NCBI RefSeq assembly: GCF_020439865.1
Contig: NZ_JAGRPF010000072.1
Span: 38,480 to 102,479, forward strand
Source of the DNA: Prosthecobacter sp.
GTDB taxonomy: Bacteria; Verrucomicrobiota; Verrucomicrobiia; Verrucomicrobiales; Verrucomicrobiaceae
DNA: 64,000 bases
Direction of reading: 5' to 3'
Shown here: one piece after another, positions 43,959 to 53,770 of the stretch
Numbering within the stretch: the stretch's first letter is position 1
Layout: each line of letters starts with the position of its first letter
Program-made: the position numbers and the translations under genes
Notes under the pieces: model-generated
What the model was told of the DNA's origin: nothing
The model's database searches: none
Seen by the model: only the letters and a program-made list of their open reading frames with translations

Positions 43959-44652
43959 AGTGAACACAATGGATCCGTTTCGGGTGGTGGACAGTTTCGA
44001 AGAATTGGTAACAACGCCATTGGGCAACGGCATCAACGCCCTTTGCTGGCGACGGACGCTGCCGGGCGATTTTGAAGAGATCGTGCAGAAGCTGAAGGTG
44101 GGACGGGGGATCACGAGCATCGATGACGAACAACTGCGAGCGCTGGAATTGAGCACAGCAGGCCATGTGGCGCGGGAGATCCTGCTGCAGGACCTCAAAC
44201 TGCTGCGTGATCACGACCTGCAGCCGAGCCTGGACTGCGTGAACGGCTATCTCCATGATGTGCAGGCGGGGCCGATGCGAACAGACGTGCAGTCCTTCCA
44301 CGTGGACAGCGCGACGGTGGAGGCGGACACCTATTTGTGCACCTACTTCGGTGCTTCGTCCGAAGGGCTGCCCAATGGCGAAGCGGTGAGACGTGCGGAC
44401 ATTCCAGAGACGCGCGCGGCGTTGCTGAAGCTCTACGGCGGCGAAGATGACGATGGCTTCCGCGAGTTCTTGAACGAGCACTTTTACGATCTGCACTACG
44501 CACCTTTGCCGTACGCGTGGCCGTTTTCCTTCGGCGTGGGGCATCTGTGGCGCATCGCCACCGAGTGGCCGGGAAGCCCGGTGCCGCCGTGCATCCATCG
44601 CGCACCCGATACCGTGGCGGGCGCGCTGCCGCGTCTGCTGCTGATCAGTTGA
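43951..44652 (+). CDS. Hypothetical protein, DUF1826-like
   Basis: The 233-aa protein contains FHVDSATVEADTYLCTYFG (His/Asp facing, then a Thr-Tyr strand) and a C-terminal IHRAP motif, which recall DUF1826 proteins; the match is weak. It overlaps the radical SAM gene by 8 bases, so co-expression is likely. Confidence 0.5.
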   Translation: MSEVNTMDPFRVVDSFEELVTTPLGNGINALCWRRTLPGDFEEIVQKLKVGRGITSIDDEQLRALELSTAGHVAREILLQDLKLLRDHDLQPSLDCVNGYLHDVQAGPMRTDVQSFHVDSATVEADTYLCTYFGASSEGLPNGEAVRRADIPETRAALLKLYGGEDDDGFREFLNEHFYDLHYAPLPYAWPFSFGVGHLWRIATEWPGSPVPPCIHRAPDTVAGALPRLLLIS

Positions 44653-44744
44653 TGAGGGCCTGAGAGCGGACAAGGGAGATTGACTGCCCGTATCGTCTGA
44701 ATGAGGGATGAGGCAAAGCAGGCTTCGCCTCTTTGCCCACGCTC

Positions 44745-44990
44745 ATGACGAACTCTCCATTGCCCGAAGCTTCACCACCGCTCCGGGTGATGCGCCGTCT
44801 GTCCCAGTTTCTGATTCTGTGCACCTGCGCAGCTGCCTGCGCCCTGAACGGTTGCTCGGCTGAGACGAACGACCGAATCTGGCAAAGAATGGATCCGCTC
44901 GGGCACGCCCGAGCGACCGATTCACCCTTCCTTTATCGAGGGAAGAACGGCGGAGGGGATTTCAGGGAGAACTATCTTTCGGATCCTTGA
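44745..44990 (+). CDS. Small lipoprotein, unknown
   Basis: The 81-aa product has a lipoprotein signal ending in ALNGC (Cys near residue 37 from ATG 44745). A later Met at 44790 would give a more normal signal length. The tail is hydrophilic and unrecognised. It faces the convergent oxidoreductase gene 12 bases away. Confidence 0.6.
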   Translation: MTNSPLPEASPPLRVMRRLSQFLILCTCAAACALNGCSAETNDRIWQRMDPLGHARATDSPFLYRGKNGGGDFRENYLSDP

Positions 44991-45002
44991 TGCCGAGAGC
45001 GC

Positions 45003-46040
45003 TTAGCCCAGTTCGCTGATCTTCACGGGCTTGCCGCCCAGTTCGGCGCTCTTGTCCGAGGCAAAGATCACTTCGAAACTGCGGAGAGCCTCAGGGAAGC
45101 TGGTGAGAGGCATGTCCTTGTCCTCGTCGAGTGCATCGAAGAAGGCCTGGAACTGCGACTCGTAGGGGTGGTCGCTCACATCGCCGGAGTCGAGCATCTT
45201 CATGGAGAGTTTGCTCCACGCGCCTTTGTCGGTGTGCAGCTTCATGGAGTGGAACTTGTCGTCCAGCAGGCTGCCCTGGCTGCCGCAAAGGTGGGTGTGG
45301 AAGTAGTAGGGCTGCAGGCAGTCCACCACGGCGGCGGACTTGCCGACGGAGCCGTTCTTGAAGTGGATGAGGGTGACGCTGGTGGTGTCGTACTCGTAGG
45401 GCTTGAAGATGTCGCTCTTCGACTTGGTGGAAAAGCTTGTGACGCTTTCGACTTCATTGCCCATCATCATGAGCAGGGCGTCGAGCGCATGGCAGCCGGC
45501 GGTAAGCAGGGCGCTGCCACCGTCCTTCTTACCGGTGTTCCAGCGGAACTGGCCGTACCATGGGCCGATGCCGTGGTAGTAGTCGATTTCGCCGTAATGC
45601 AGGCTGCCGAGCAGGCCTTCATCGATCAGCGCCTTCGTGACCTGGAACTGGTTCGACCAGCGGCACTCGAAGCAGACGCAGCCCTTCACGCCGTTGGACT
45701 TCGCGGCGGCGACGATCTCGCGCACTTCCTGCAGCGAATTTGCCATGGGCTTCTCGAGAATGATGTGCTTCTTCGCGTTCGCGGCGGCGACGGCCTGATC
45801 GCGGTGCTGGCTCGGATAGCTGGAGATGTCCACGACGTGGACGTCGGGATTGGCGAGCATCTCGTCGAGATTCTGATAGCTCTTGATCGGCGTGCCGTGC
45901 TTGGCGCTGAGCTCGGCGTCGTCGAGCTTGCGGGAGGAGTAGATCGCGGTGACCTGGCCCTGCTTGGTTTTGTTGATGGCGTCAATGTGAGCGCTGGCGG
46001 CCCAGCCGTATCCGATGATTCCGACGTTGTATTTCTTCAT
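45003..46040 (-). CDS. Gfo/Idh/MocA-family oxidoreductase
   Basis: The 345-aa NAD(P)-dependent enzyme has an N-terminal Rossmann fold (VGIIGYGWAASAH) and the family motif EKPMANS with the catalytic-type Lys. The C-terminal alpha/beta domain (HYGEIDYYHGIG region onward) is complete. Substrates in this family are sugars or inositols; none can be assigned here. ATG 46040 is used rather than 46055, five codons upstream. Confidence 0.92.
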   Translation of the reverse strand: MKKYNVGIIGYGWAASAHIDAINKTKQGQVTAIYSSRKLDDAELSAKHGTPIKSYQNLDEMLANPDVHVVDISSYPSQHRDQAVAAANAKKHIILEKPMANSLQEVREIVAAAKSNGVKGCVCFECRWSNQFQVTKALIDEGLLGSLHYGEIDYYHGIGPWYGQFRWNTGKKDGGSALLTAGCHALDALLMMMGNEVESVTSFSTKSKSDIFKPYEYDTTSVTLIHFKNGSVGKSAAVVDCLQPYYFHTHLCGSQGSLLDDKFHSMKLHTDKGAWSKLSMKMLDSGDVSDHPYESQFQAFFDALDEDKDMPLTSFPEALRSFEVIFASDKSAELGGKPVKISELG

Positions 46041-46210
46041 GGTGAGGAGGTGCATGCTCCAAACGGAGACAAGGTTGTCAATTCAATACCCCGTCTGGCA
46101 GCGGCTCTTTCGAGTCTTTTCGACCCGAGTGAAATGAAGAACGCGAAAGAGAGATTCGCGCCGTCATTCGGACAACTGGCCGATGTCTTGGCGGCATCGC
46201 CGTTTTCACT

Positions 46211-46246
46211 CAAAAACAACAAAGCCGCGTTCATCACGCGGCTTTG
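46211..46246 (-). terminator. Rho-independent terminator of rplI
   Basis: A perfect 10-bp inverted repeat (46220-46229 with 46237-46246) is followed on the minus strand by TTGTTTTTG. It lies 29 bases downstream of the rplI stop codon. Confidence 0.88.
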
Positions 46247-46275
46247 TGGGATTGGGAATGACTGCGGTCCGGCGT

Positions 46276-46767
46276 TTATTCAGCGGCGGCCTCTTCGGCA
46301 GGAGCCTCTTCACCCGCGGCGGCGACGGCCAGCTTGATGGTGGCAGTAACTTCGTGACCGAGTTTGACGACGATTTCGAAATTGCCGGTGTTCTTGATCG
46401 GCTTCTCGAGCACGATCTGGTGGCGATCGATCTCCACATTCGCTTCTTCGGCAAGCGCCTTGGCGATGTCGATGGTGGTGATGGAACCAAAGGCCTTGCC
46501 ACCCTGACCGGTGGAGAGAGTGAGCTTGAGCTTCACCTTCTTGAGCTTGGATGCGAGCTTTTCAGCTTCGGCGAGCTCCTTGGCTTCACGTTCGGCACGG
46601 ACGGCCTTGAGACGTTCGGTGTAGCGGAGATTTCCTTTGGTGGCTTCGTAGGCCTTGCCTTGGGGAAGCAGGAAATTGCGGGCGAAACCGCGTTTCACGC
46701 TGACGACATCGGCCTCGGCTCCGAGACCTTTGATTTTTTCTTTGAGAATGACTTGGGTGTTTGGCAT
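46276..46767 (-). CDS. rplI: 50S ribosomal protein bL9
   Basis: The 163-aa protein begins MPNTQVILKEKIKGLG and has the L9 signature (GLGAEADVVSVKRGFARNFL), the long central helix and the C-terminal rRNA-binding domain (GKAFGSITTIDIA). An Ala/Glu-rich acidic tail of about 14 residues extends beyond the usual end (~148 aa). It is monocistronic here, without rpsF or rpsR. Confidence 0.97.
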   Translation of the reverse strand: MPNTQVILKEKIKGLGAEADVVSVKRGFARNFLLPQGKAYEATKGNLRYTERLKAVRAEREAKELAEAEKLASKLKKVKLKLTLSTGQGGKAFGSITTIDIAKALAEEANVEIDRHQIVLEKPIKNTGNFEIVVKLGHEVTATIKLAVAAAGEEAPAEEAAAE

Positions 46768-46864
46768 GGCGACGTTCCCCGGGGGAAAAGGGGCGCGAAA
46801 CTACACGCCTCCTAAGTTCTGTCAAAGGGGAATGAGGGTTCTTTCAAAGACGGGCCCGGAGCGC

Positions 46865-47113
46865 TCAAATGCCCATGTTGGCCAGGGTGGTCGCCAGGCG
46901 GTTCATGAATCCCGTGGCCTCCGGGTGCGCTGCCTCAAGTTCCCCTATGGAAGACATCCACTGGCCCTGGGCGTCCTGTGGCGCCTCGGAGGCGACATCT
47001 GAGTCTGTCGGCGTCTGATCCAGCAGTTCCAACAGCTTCGTTTTCGCCGCCTCAGGCAGGTCGCCTGCGTTTTCCACCATGGTCTTAAGCTGCTCGAGTT
47101 GTTCGGTCGTCAT
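46865..47113 (-). CDS. DUF4404-like small protein
   Basis: The 82-aa protein has two predicted helices, an N-terminal Leu-heptad segment (LEQLKTMVENAGDLPEAAK) and a C-terminus LEAAHPEATGFMNRLATTLANMGI, whose 'E-x-x-HP...NMGI' ending is typical of DUF4404. Function unknown. Confidence 0.65.
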   Translation of the reverse strand: MTTEQLEQLKTMVENAGDLPEAAKTKLLELLDQTPTDSDVASEAPQDAQGQWMSSIGELEAAHPEATGFMNRLATTLANMGI

Positions 47114-47201
47114 AGGTGGCTCATTCTGTCACCGCCCGTTCTCGCCGACAAGAGTTTTGCATGCTGCTCTGGTTATGGGCGGATGAAAACACAACGGAGT
47201 G

Positions 47202-47759
47202 TCACCCGAGCCATCCATCGACCGCCAGCAAGGCGAGAACGCTGACGCTGTCGCGGATGCGGCCGTCGCGAGCCATTTGAATTGCCTCACTCAATGGCAG
47301 GCGCAGGACGGAGAGCTGTTCGGTGTCCTCCGGCTGTGCTTCGGTGTGGGAGAGACCGGTGGCGACAAAGATGTCGCAGACTTCGTTGCTGGTAGAATTG
47401 GAAAGCTGGATGCCGGAGAGCAGGGGCTCGATCATTTCTGCGACGATGCCGGTTTCTTCCAGCAGTTCACGTCTCGCCGCCTCCGCAGGAGATTCTCCTG
47501 CCGGGCAGCCTCCTTCGGGGATCTCCCATTCGTAGCGTCCGTGGCAGTAGCGCCACTGGCCGACGAGCCAGGTGAATCCATCGCGATCAACGGGGATCAC
47601 GCCGACGGCGATGTTCTTGTACTCCACCACGCCGTAGATGCCCGGCCCGCCCGTGGGCTTGATCACCTGATCTTCCCGCACGCGGAGCCACGGATTCGCG
47701 TAGGTCTCGCGGGTGGAGACCGTCTGCCAGGGATTGGGATGCGAGGGCAGGTGCGTCAT
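47202..47759 (-). CDS. NUDIX hydrolase, ADP-ribose pyrophosphatase-like
   Basis: The 185-aa protein carries a complete Nudix box: G-x5-E-x7-REUxEExGU in GGCPAGESPAEAARRELLEE. The N-terminal half (WLVGQWRY, YEWEIPEGG) is as in ADP-sugar pyrophosphatases. It overlaps the upstream gene by 4 bases (ATGA at 47756-47759), so the two are co-translated. Confidence 0.9.
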   Translation of the reverse strand: MTHLPSHPNPWQTVSTRETYANPWLRVREDQVIKPTGGPGIYGVVEYKNIAVGVIPVDRDGFTWLVGQWRYCHGRYEWEIPEGGCPAGESPAEAARRELLEETGIVAEMIEPLLSGIQLSNSTSNEVCDIFVATGLSHTEAQPEDTEQLSVLRLPLSEAIQMARDGRIRDSVSVLALLAVDGWLG

Positions 47760-48421
47760 TTCTTTTCCTCCGTGGACAGCCAGACGCCGTCGGCCTCGAC
47801 CTTGAACTGTTTGATGGCTTTCAGCACGGGCCCCAGCGTCGGATGCGTCTGGTAGGGGCCGAGGTAGCCGTACATTTGCATGCCCTTCACCATTTCCTCC
47901 TGCACGGTTTTGCCCGGCACGCGCACGGCGCTGACCTTTGCGTCCGGTCCCACGGCGGTCATCTCCATCTTGAAGTCGATCTCGCCGACGAGGTAGCGTT
48001 TGGTGTCCTCCCAGAACTTGGCGGTGTTCATGGGCAGGCTGACATCGGTGACAATTGCGCCGGTTGTCGCATCGAGCGACTTTACCCGCAGCATGTCCTT
48101 GTAGCTGCCGTTCCCGCCATCGGGTGCGAGGAGAAGCAGTGTGTTGAGATCCGCCACCGAGAGCTTCAGCGTCGCCACTTTGCCCTCGTTCGCGGCTGTG
48201 GCGAATTCGGTGAGCCGGGTTTCCAGCTCGGGGACGGCGACGATGTCGGGCAGTTTTGCCGGAGCCGACTGGGTGATCTTGGCAATGGAGGCATCCATGG
48301 TCACCAGTGTGTAATATCCCCACCAGAGGATGAATCCGAACACCCCGATCACGGCGGACATGATGATGCAGCCGTAGCCGGAGTGGAATTCGCCTGTGGG
48401 GACCTTCTGAATGCGTGCCAT
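47756..48421 (-). CDS. Membrane-anchored hypothetical protein
   Basis: The 221-aa protein has one N-terminal membrane segment (residues ~20-43, MSAVIGVFGFILWWGYYTL) and an extracytoplasmic domain of about 180 residues. No family is recognised. ATG 48421 is preferred to 48454. It heads a two-gene operon with the NUDIX hydrolase. Confidence 0.7.
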   Translation of the reverse strand: MARIQKVPTGEFHSGYGCIIMSAVIGVFGFILWWGYYTLVTMDASIAKITQSAPAKLPDIVAVPELETRLTEFATAANEGKVATLKLSVADLNTLLLLAPDGGNGSYKDMLRVKSLDATTGAIVTDVSLPMNTAKFWEDTKRYLVGEIDFKMEMTAVGPDAKVSAVRVPGKTVQEEMVKGMQMYGYLGPYQTHPTLGPVLKAIKQFKVEADGVWLSTEEKK

Positions 48422-48531
48422 GCCGCATCTGAATGCGGCCGGACCAAAGATCAAGCCGGTGTTGGTGCGGGAGTTTTTAAGTGCCGTTGCGATTGAGGCT
48501 TGCCAGATGGCGGGCTTTTTGCTGACATAGC

Positions 48532-49008
48532 ATGAAATCAGTCCTGAAAAGGTTTTTCAGGATGATCCATTCAAGTTCAACCCATCTACCCTCTATGATC
48601 ACTCATCTGTTACCGATGCTTCAGGAATCTGCCAATGGTGTTAACTTCGAGTACTCCTCCCAAGGGAGCCTCGGTCCGGTAGGAACGATCGTGCTCCTCG
48701 GGGTCGTCGTCGTCATGATTGCCGCGATGTGGAAAGTGTTCACCAAGGCCGGTGAACCGGGCTGGGCCTGCCTCGTGCCGATTTACAATGTCATTGTGTA
48801 TCTCAAGATCTCCGGCAAGCCGGTGTGGTGGATCATCCTGTTCATCATTCCCTTCGTGAATTTCATCATCGCGCTGCTCGTGTCTCTCGGGCTCGCCAAG
48901 AACTTCGGCAAGGGCGGCGGTTTCGGTGTCGGTCTCTGGCTGCTTGGCCCGATCTTCCTCATGATTCTTGCCTTCGGTGATGCGAAGTTCGTCGGTCAGA
49001 AGAGCTAA
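48532..49008 (+). CDS. DUF5684-like small membrane protein
   Basis: The 158-aa protein has about three membrane segments. The stretch VFTKAGEPGWACLVPIYNVIVYLKISGKPVWW is typical of DUF5684 proteins, often annotated next to signal-peptidase genes. The start is uncertain: ATG 48532, or ATG 48595, which would remove a basic N-terminus. Function unknown. Confidence 0.75.
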   Translation: MKSVLKRFFRMIHSSSTHLPSMITHLLPMLQESANGVNFEYSSQGSLGPVGTIVLLGVVVVMIAAMWKVFTKAGEPGWACLVPIYNVIVYLKISGKPVWWIILFIIPFVNFIIALLVSLGLAKNFGKGGGFGVGLWLLGPIFLMILAFGDAKFVGQKS

Positions 49009-49112
49009 TATTTGGTCGATTGGTTGGTTGGCAATTGCCTCGGGGCGCGCGTGCGGGAAACCGCCGCGCGCCTCTCCGTTGACGCGCGGCGCCAGCCGCC
49101 GATTCTCGCGGC

Positions 49113-50180
49113 ATGAAGATTCTCGCAGCCATGTCCGGAGGCGTGGACAGCAGCGTGGCCGCCGCGCAGCTCGTCCGCGATGGGCATGACGTGTCCGGCG
49201 TGTACATGAAGAACTGGATCAACGAGGAGAACATCATCGGGCATTGCCCATGGGAGGAGGACATCGTGGATGCGGAGGCCGTGGCAAAGCAGCTCGGCAT
49301 CCCGTTTCGTGTCGTCAATCTCATGACCGAATACCGCGAGAAGGTGGTCAAGTATCTGCTCGAAGGCTACCAGACCGGCATCACGCCGAATCCGGACGTG
49401 ATGTGCAACCGTGAGATGAAATTTGGCGTGCTGTGGGACTGGGCGAGCGAGCACGGCTTCGAGGCGATCGCGACGGGTCATTACGCACGCAAGGAAGGCG
49501 GCCATGTGCTGCGCGGCGCCGACCCGAACAAGGACCAGACCTACTTTCTCGCCATGATGCAGCCGCATCAGGTGCGCATTGCGCAGTTTCCCATCGGCCA
49601 TCTGCTCAAGCCGGAACTACGAGATCGTGCGCGCGAGTTCGGCCTTAAGACGGCGGAGAAGAAGGACAGCCAGGGCATCTGCTTCATCGGACAGGTGAAG
49701 ATGGAGGACTTTCTGCGGACCTTTGTGCCCGACAAACCCGGTCCGATCGTGAACTTCGAAGGCAAGGTGCTCGGAGAGCATCGCGGACTGCATCTTTACA
49801 CCCTCGGCCAGCGCAAAGGCCACGGCGTCGCGAGCCCTGTCCACAAGCAGGCCTATGTCGTCGTGGCGAAGCGTCCGGCCACCAACGAACTCGTCGTCGC
49901 GATCGAAAACTCGGACACTCCGCTGCTGTGGGCGCGCAAAGCAACGCTGCATTCCATCTCGAGCACGGGCGAGCCATTGACGGAGGAACGCATCCTTCAG
50001 GCACAGCCGCGTTATCGCTGCCCGGCGGGCGATGCCGTCTTTCGTCCGCTCGGTAGTGGGCGTGCGGAGCTCGAATATCGCGAGCCGCAGCGCGCGCTGA
50101 CGCCGGGGCAGATCTGCGGTTTGTATGAAGGCGATCGTCTGCTCGGCGGTGCGGTGTTTGAAACGATCCATCACGAATGA
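49113..50180 (+). CDS. mnmA: tRNA-specific 2-thiouridylase MnmA
   Basis: The 355-aa enzyme thiolates U34 of tRNA-Lys, Glu and Gln. The PP-loop is [12 protein letters not shown]. The two catalytic cysteines are in [12 protein letters not shown] and DSQGICFIG. The C-terminal beta-barrel is complete (YTLGQRKG). A GC-rich potential hairpin lies in the 100-base upstream gap. It overlaps the next gene by 4 bases. Confidence 0.96.
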   Translation: MKILAAMSGGVDSSVAAAQLVRDGHDVSGVYMKNWINEENIIGHCPWEEDIVDAEAVAKQLGIPFRVVNLMTEYREKVVKYLLEGYQTGITPNPDVMCNREMKFGVLWDWASEHGFEAIATGHYARKEGGHVLRGADPNKDQTYFLAMMQPHQVRIAQFPIGHLLKPELRDRAREFGLKTAEKKDSQGICFIGQVKMEDFLRTFVPDKPGPIVNFEGKVLGEHRGLHLYTLGQRKGHGVASPVHKQAYVVVAKRPATNELVVAIENSDTPLLWARKATLHSISSTGEPLTEERILQAQPRYRCPAGDAVFRPLGSGRAELEYREPQRALTPGQICGLYEGDRLLGGAVFETIHHE

Positions 50181-51343
50181 ACGTCTCCATTCTCATCCTC
50201 GGCGGCGGGTGTTTCGGACTGACTAGCGCGCTGGAACTCCGCGCACGCGGATGGTCGGTGACTCTGATTGATCAAGGCCGGCTTCCGCATCCTGATGCGG
50301 CATCGACGGACATCAGCAAGGTGGTGCGCATGGACTATGCGGCCGATGAGCAGCACACCGCCATGGGCGAGCACAGTCTGATCCGCTGGCGCGAATGGAA
50401 CGCGAAATGGGGCGAAGAGCTGTATCACGAGGACGGCTTCCTCGTGATGTCGCGTGATGAACTGCATCCCGGCGGCTTCGAGCACGACAGCCATGCGTTT
50501 CTCCAATCACGTGGTCACACGCTGCGTCGCACATCATCCGCCATGCTGCCCAATCTGCATCCAGCATGGAATCAGGACGTCTATCGCGACGGCTATCTCA
50601 ACCCCACCGGCGGCTGGGTCGAAAGCGGACGTGTCATCGCGCGTCTAGCAGCTGAAGCGCGCATGGCGGGCGTTGAAATCATCGAGGAGGCGGCCGCGCC
50701 TCGTCCGTTGTTCGACGGTGATCGTTGCACCGGCATTGTTTGCAGCGACGGCACTCGTTGGAACGCGGATCACGTTCTCGTCACTGCGGGCGCATGGACG
50801 CCCACGCTGCTACCGCATCTGCAAAACGTGATGTGGCCCACGGCGCAGACGGTGTTTCACTTCAAGCCGGACCATCCCGAGGCGTTCACGGCGCCGAAGT
50901 TTCCGGTCTGGGGCGCTGACATCGGCAGAACCGGCTGGTATGGCTTTCCCGCGAATGCCGACGGTCTCGTCAAGGTGGCCAACCACGGTCCGGGCCGCCG
51001 CGTGAATGCCAATGACCAGCGTACGTTGCCGGTCGGCGAAGAAGAGCGATACCGTGCCTTCCTGCGCGAGACGTTTCCATCGTTGGCTGATGCGGCCGTT
51101 GCCGCCACACGCGTGTGCCTTTACTGCGACACGTTTGATGGCTCCTTTTGGATCGACCATGATCCTGATCATTCCGGGCTGATCGTTGCCGCCGGGGATT
51201 CGGGCCACGCGTTCAAGTTCACCCCTGTGATGGGTAGGATCATTGCGGATGTCGTCGAACGAAAACCGAACCCATGGGCTGAGCGTTATTGCTGGCGCGA
51301 AAAAATCGCCGCCAATTCCGACGGCGCACGGGCATCGAACTAG
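50177..51343 (+). CDS. FAD-dependent oxidoreductase (DAO family)
   Basis: The 388-aa protein has the N-terminal FAD-binding fold ([22 protein letters not shown]), followed by acidic-type VTLIDQG. The middle ([34 protein letters not shown] region) and the C-terminal [14 protein letters not shown] match sarcosine-oxidase-like members of the DAO family. The substrate is probably a secondary amine but cannot be read off. It overlaps mnmA by 4 bases and the convergent gene by 4. Confidence 0.87.
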   Translation: MNVSILILGGGCFGLTSALELRARGWSVTLIDQGRLPHPDAASTDISKVVRMDYAADEQHTAMGEHSLIRWREWNAKWGEELYHEDGFLVMSRDELHPGGFEHDSHAFLQSRGHTLRRTSSAMLPNLHPAWNQDVYRDGYLNPTGGWVESGRVIARLAAEARMAGVEIIEEAAAPRPLFDGDRCTGIVCSDGTRWNADHVLVTAGAWTPTLLPHLQNVMWPTAQTVFHFKPDHPEAFTAPKFPVWGADIGRTGWYGFPANADGLVKVANHGPGRRVNANDQRTLPVGEEERYRAFLRETFPSLADAAVAATRVCLYCDTFDGSFWIDHDPDHSGLIVAAGDSGHAFKFTPVMGRIIADVVERKPNPWAERYCWREKIAANSDGARASN

Positions 51344-51996
51344 AACAGCATCGGCTGGTCCGGATCCTCACCGGAGGACTTGGAGCGGCGCTTCTTCGGC
51401 TCCGGCGCTTCTTCCTCAGGTGGCCGCGCTTCAGTCACCGGAGCTGACTCCGGAGAGTTCTCTGGAGAAGCGTCTGTGGAGGCTTCCGGCTCCTCCACTT
51501 GTGGCGGCTCCGATGGAACGGGTTCCTCGACCGGCGTTTCCAACGGGGAGGCGGCAATCGCCTCAGGCTGGATCTCTTCCATCGGTTGCGGTTCTTCCGC
51601 TGTCGGGGCTTCTACGGATGCGGCTTCCATGGCGGCAGCAGCCTTGAGTTTGCGCAGACGATGACGGGCCACCCGTTTCGCGGTCAATGCCCTGCTGTGT
51701 GCCACCGGGTGGTTGTGCCGCTGGAAGTTACGGAAGGAGAGCTTTCCATCCGTTTCCACCAACCAGCCCGCCTGCTCAAGAGCCTTGGCGAAGCCTTTGC
51801 GACCAACAAGCTTGTCGAGGAATTCGTGGGTGACGCCCAGGTCGCTCGGAGTGATTCGATTCAACTCGGCCCAAGACCAGAGACGCACCAGTTTGCCCAC
51901 CACGGTATCCGGGTCCATGCGCAATTGCGTGGCAATGCTGCAGATCTCCGGTTTGTCTGGCGTACAGGTTTCAATCTTGATCCAAGGGCGTCTCAT
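51340..51996 (-). CDS. Phage replication-protein-like orphan with Pro/Glu-rich tail
   Basis: The 218-aa product has an N-terminal domain (residues ~1-115) that resembles DnaT/replication-type phage proteins: WIKIETCTPDKPEI, DPDTVVGKLVRLWSW, GWLVETDGKL, FQRHNHPVAHSRALTAKR. The last ~100 residues are a low-complexity Pro/Glu/Ala tail ending in a short basic stretch and DQPMLF. In phages such proteins help load replicative helicase. Here it is isolated between backbone genes and is not in either integrated element. Confidence 0.6.
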   Translation of the reverse strand: MRRPWIKIETCTPDKPEICSIATQLRMDPDTVVGKLVRLWSWAELNRITPSDLGVTHEFLDKLVGRKGFAKALEQAGWLVETDGKLSFRNFQRHNHPVAHSRALTAKRVARHRLRKLKAAAAMEAASVEAPTAEEPQPMEEIQPEAIAASPLETPVEEPVPSEPPQVEEPEASTDASPENSPESAPVTEARPPEEEAPEPKKRRSKSSGEDPDQPMLF

Positions 51997-52064
51997 GGAG
52001 CCATCTCACTCCTGAACTTGGGCAACGTCAAGAAAACCTTGTTAGCGTTACATTGTGACTGATT

Positions 52065-53759
52065 TTAACCGCGGAACAGGGCTCCGAGCTTCTTCCCGAG
52101 GATCACGCCCGCCCCCAGAATCGTGACAGCCAGAAAGATCATGGCCCAGACGCCGAGGGCGGAGGCGAGATTTGGGCCGCTGCCAAGGGCGAGGACGAGC
52201 GAGTAGATGGCCTTGGTGATGGGGAAGTACGCCGACTGTTGAGCAAGAATCATCGAGTCGCTGACCTCAAGCATCGCGAAAGAGAAAGCGAGCAGACCAC
52301 CGGCGACAAGGTTGGGCGTCACCAGCGGCAGTGTGATGCGCCACAGGGCTTTTTCCGGACGCGCGCCGAGGTTTTGCGCAGCTTCTTCGAGCGTGGGACT
52401 GACCTGCTGGAAGCCGGCGGCGGCAGAGCGCACCACATAAGGCAGGCGACGAACCGCATACGCAATCACGAGCAGAAGCAGCGGATCCTCTCCGAGCATG
52501 AGCCAGTGGAACGGCTGACCTTCGCGCGTCATGGCGAGATAGCCGAAGGCCATGACGATTCCCGGCACGGCAAGCGGCAGCATGGCCATCGCATCGAGAA
52601 TTTGCCGGCCCCAGATGCGTGTGCGGACTGACACGTAGGCCACGCCGATGCCGAGGAAGAGCGCCAGCAGCATCGCCAGCGCGGAGTATTTCAAGCTGTT
52701 GGCGATGGAGGACAGCGTGAGTTCATGGCCGAGCGCATCACGGTAGTGCTCCAGCGTAAGCGAGTGAGGAATGACCGTGCCATACCAGTCCTTGGAGAAT
52801 GAGAGCAGCACGACTCCGAGATGCGGCAGCACCGCGAGGAAGGTCACGAAGGCAAAAAACGCTGTGCAGGCCCAGCCAAGCCAGGAGGGCAGGTTGATCG
52901 TCTCACGGCCGGTGGTCGCACGCCCACCACCACCGGCGCTGGAACTGCCAAAGAGGAGTTTGCTGGTGAGATAAAACAAGGTGCTGAACACCAGCATCAC
53001 GGCCACGAGTGCATACGGGAAGGGGTTTCCGCTGAGATCATTGATGCTGCGGAAGACCTGCACGGCAGTCACGCGGTCGTAGTCAAACAACAGCGGCACG
53101 CCCATCTCGGTGAAGGACCACACAAACACGATCGTGCCGCCCGCAAACACGCCGGGCATGATGAGCGGCAGCGTGACGCGCCAGAAACGATTCCAGGCAT
53201 TGCTGCCGAGATTGGCGGCTGCTTCTTCTAGAGCGGGATCGAGGTTCGAAAGCGCTGCAGCGGCATTGAGATAGATGATGGGATACAGGTGCAGCACCTC
53301 CATGATGATGATGCCGAGCATGCGATGCTGGCCGAGCCAGTCCGTCGGATGCATCGCATCCATGAGGCCGAGATTGATCAGCAGGCTGTTCAGCGCGCCC
53401 GCCTGTCCGAGCATTGTCTTGATGCCGATGGCGCCGACGAACGGCGGCAGAATCATCGGCATAAGCACGAGCGAATTCAGAAGCGCACGTCCTGGAAACG
53501 CAAAGCGTACATAACATACGGCCAGAGGCAGCGCGACGCAGAGAGCCCCCAGTGTCGTCCAAACGGCGATGATGAATGAATTCCACAGCCCTTCGCGATA
53601 CAGCGCGTTCAGGAACACCTCGGACACGTAGTCGAGGGTGAACTTGTGGTCCGGTCCGCGAAACGCCGTCTCCAGTGCCGCCCAGATCGGATAGGCGAAG
53701 AAGCACGCGAAGAACGCGGTCATCACCAGGAAGATCAGGAGCGAGAGAGTTTTTGACAT
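52065..53759 (-). CDS. Iron(III)-type ABC transporter permease, fused double domain
   Basis: The 564-aa protein has about 12 membrane segments in two halves, each with a permease EAA loop (LEEAAANLGSNAWNRFWRVTLPLIMPG about residue 155; LEEAAQNLGARPEKALWRITLPLVTPN about residue 435). Such fused permeases are typical of FbpB-like ferric iron or related importers. It is the last gene of a three-gene operon, 11 bases after the binding protein. Confidence 0.92.
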   Translation of the reverse strand: MSKTLSLLIFLVMTAFFACFFAYPIWAALETAFRGPDHKFTLDYVSEVFLNALYREGLWNSFIIAVWTTLGALCVALPLAVCYVRFAFPGRALLNSLVLMPMILPPFVGAIGIKTMLGQAGALNSLLINLGLMDAMHPTDWLGQHRMLGIIIMEVLHLYPIIYLNAAAALSNLDPALEEAAANLGSNAWNRFWRVTLPLIMPGVFAGGTIVFVWSFTEMGVPLLFDYDRVTAVQVFRSINDLSGNPFPYALVAVMLVFSTLFYLTSKLLFGSSSAGGGGRATTGRETINLPSWLGWACTAFFAFVTFLAVLPHLGVVLLSFSKDWYGTVIPHSLTLEHYRDALGHELTLSSIANSLKYSALAMLLALFLGIGVAYVSVRTRIWGRQILDAMAMLPLAVPGIVMAFGYLAMTREGQPFHWLMLGEDPLLLLVIAYAVRRLPYVVRSAAAGFQQVSPTLEEAAQNLGARPEKALWRITLPLVTPNLVAGGLLAFSFAMLEVSDSMILAQQSAYFPITKAIYSLVLALGSGPNLASALGVWAMIFLAVTILGAGVILGKKLGALFRG

Positions 53760-53770
53760 CGGGAAGGGAG

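Noticed and set aside
45168..46337. Long plus-strand frame opposite the Gfo/Idh oxidoreductase and rplI
   Set aside because: It crosses two well-supported minus-strand genes and the rplI terminator.
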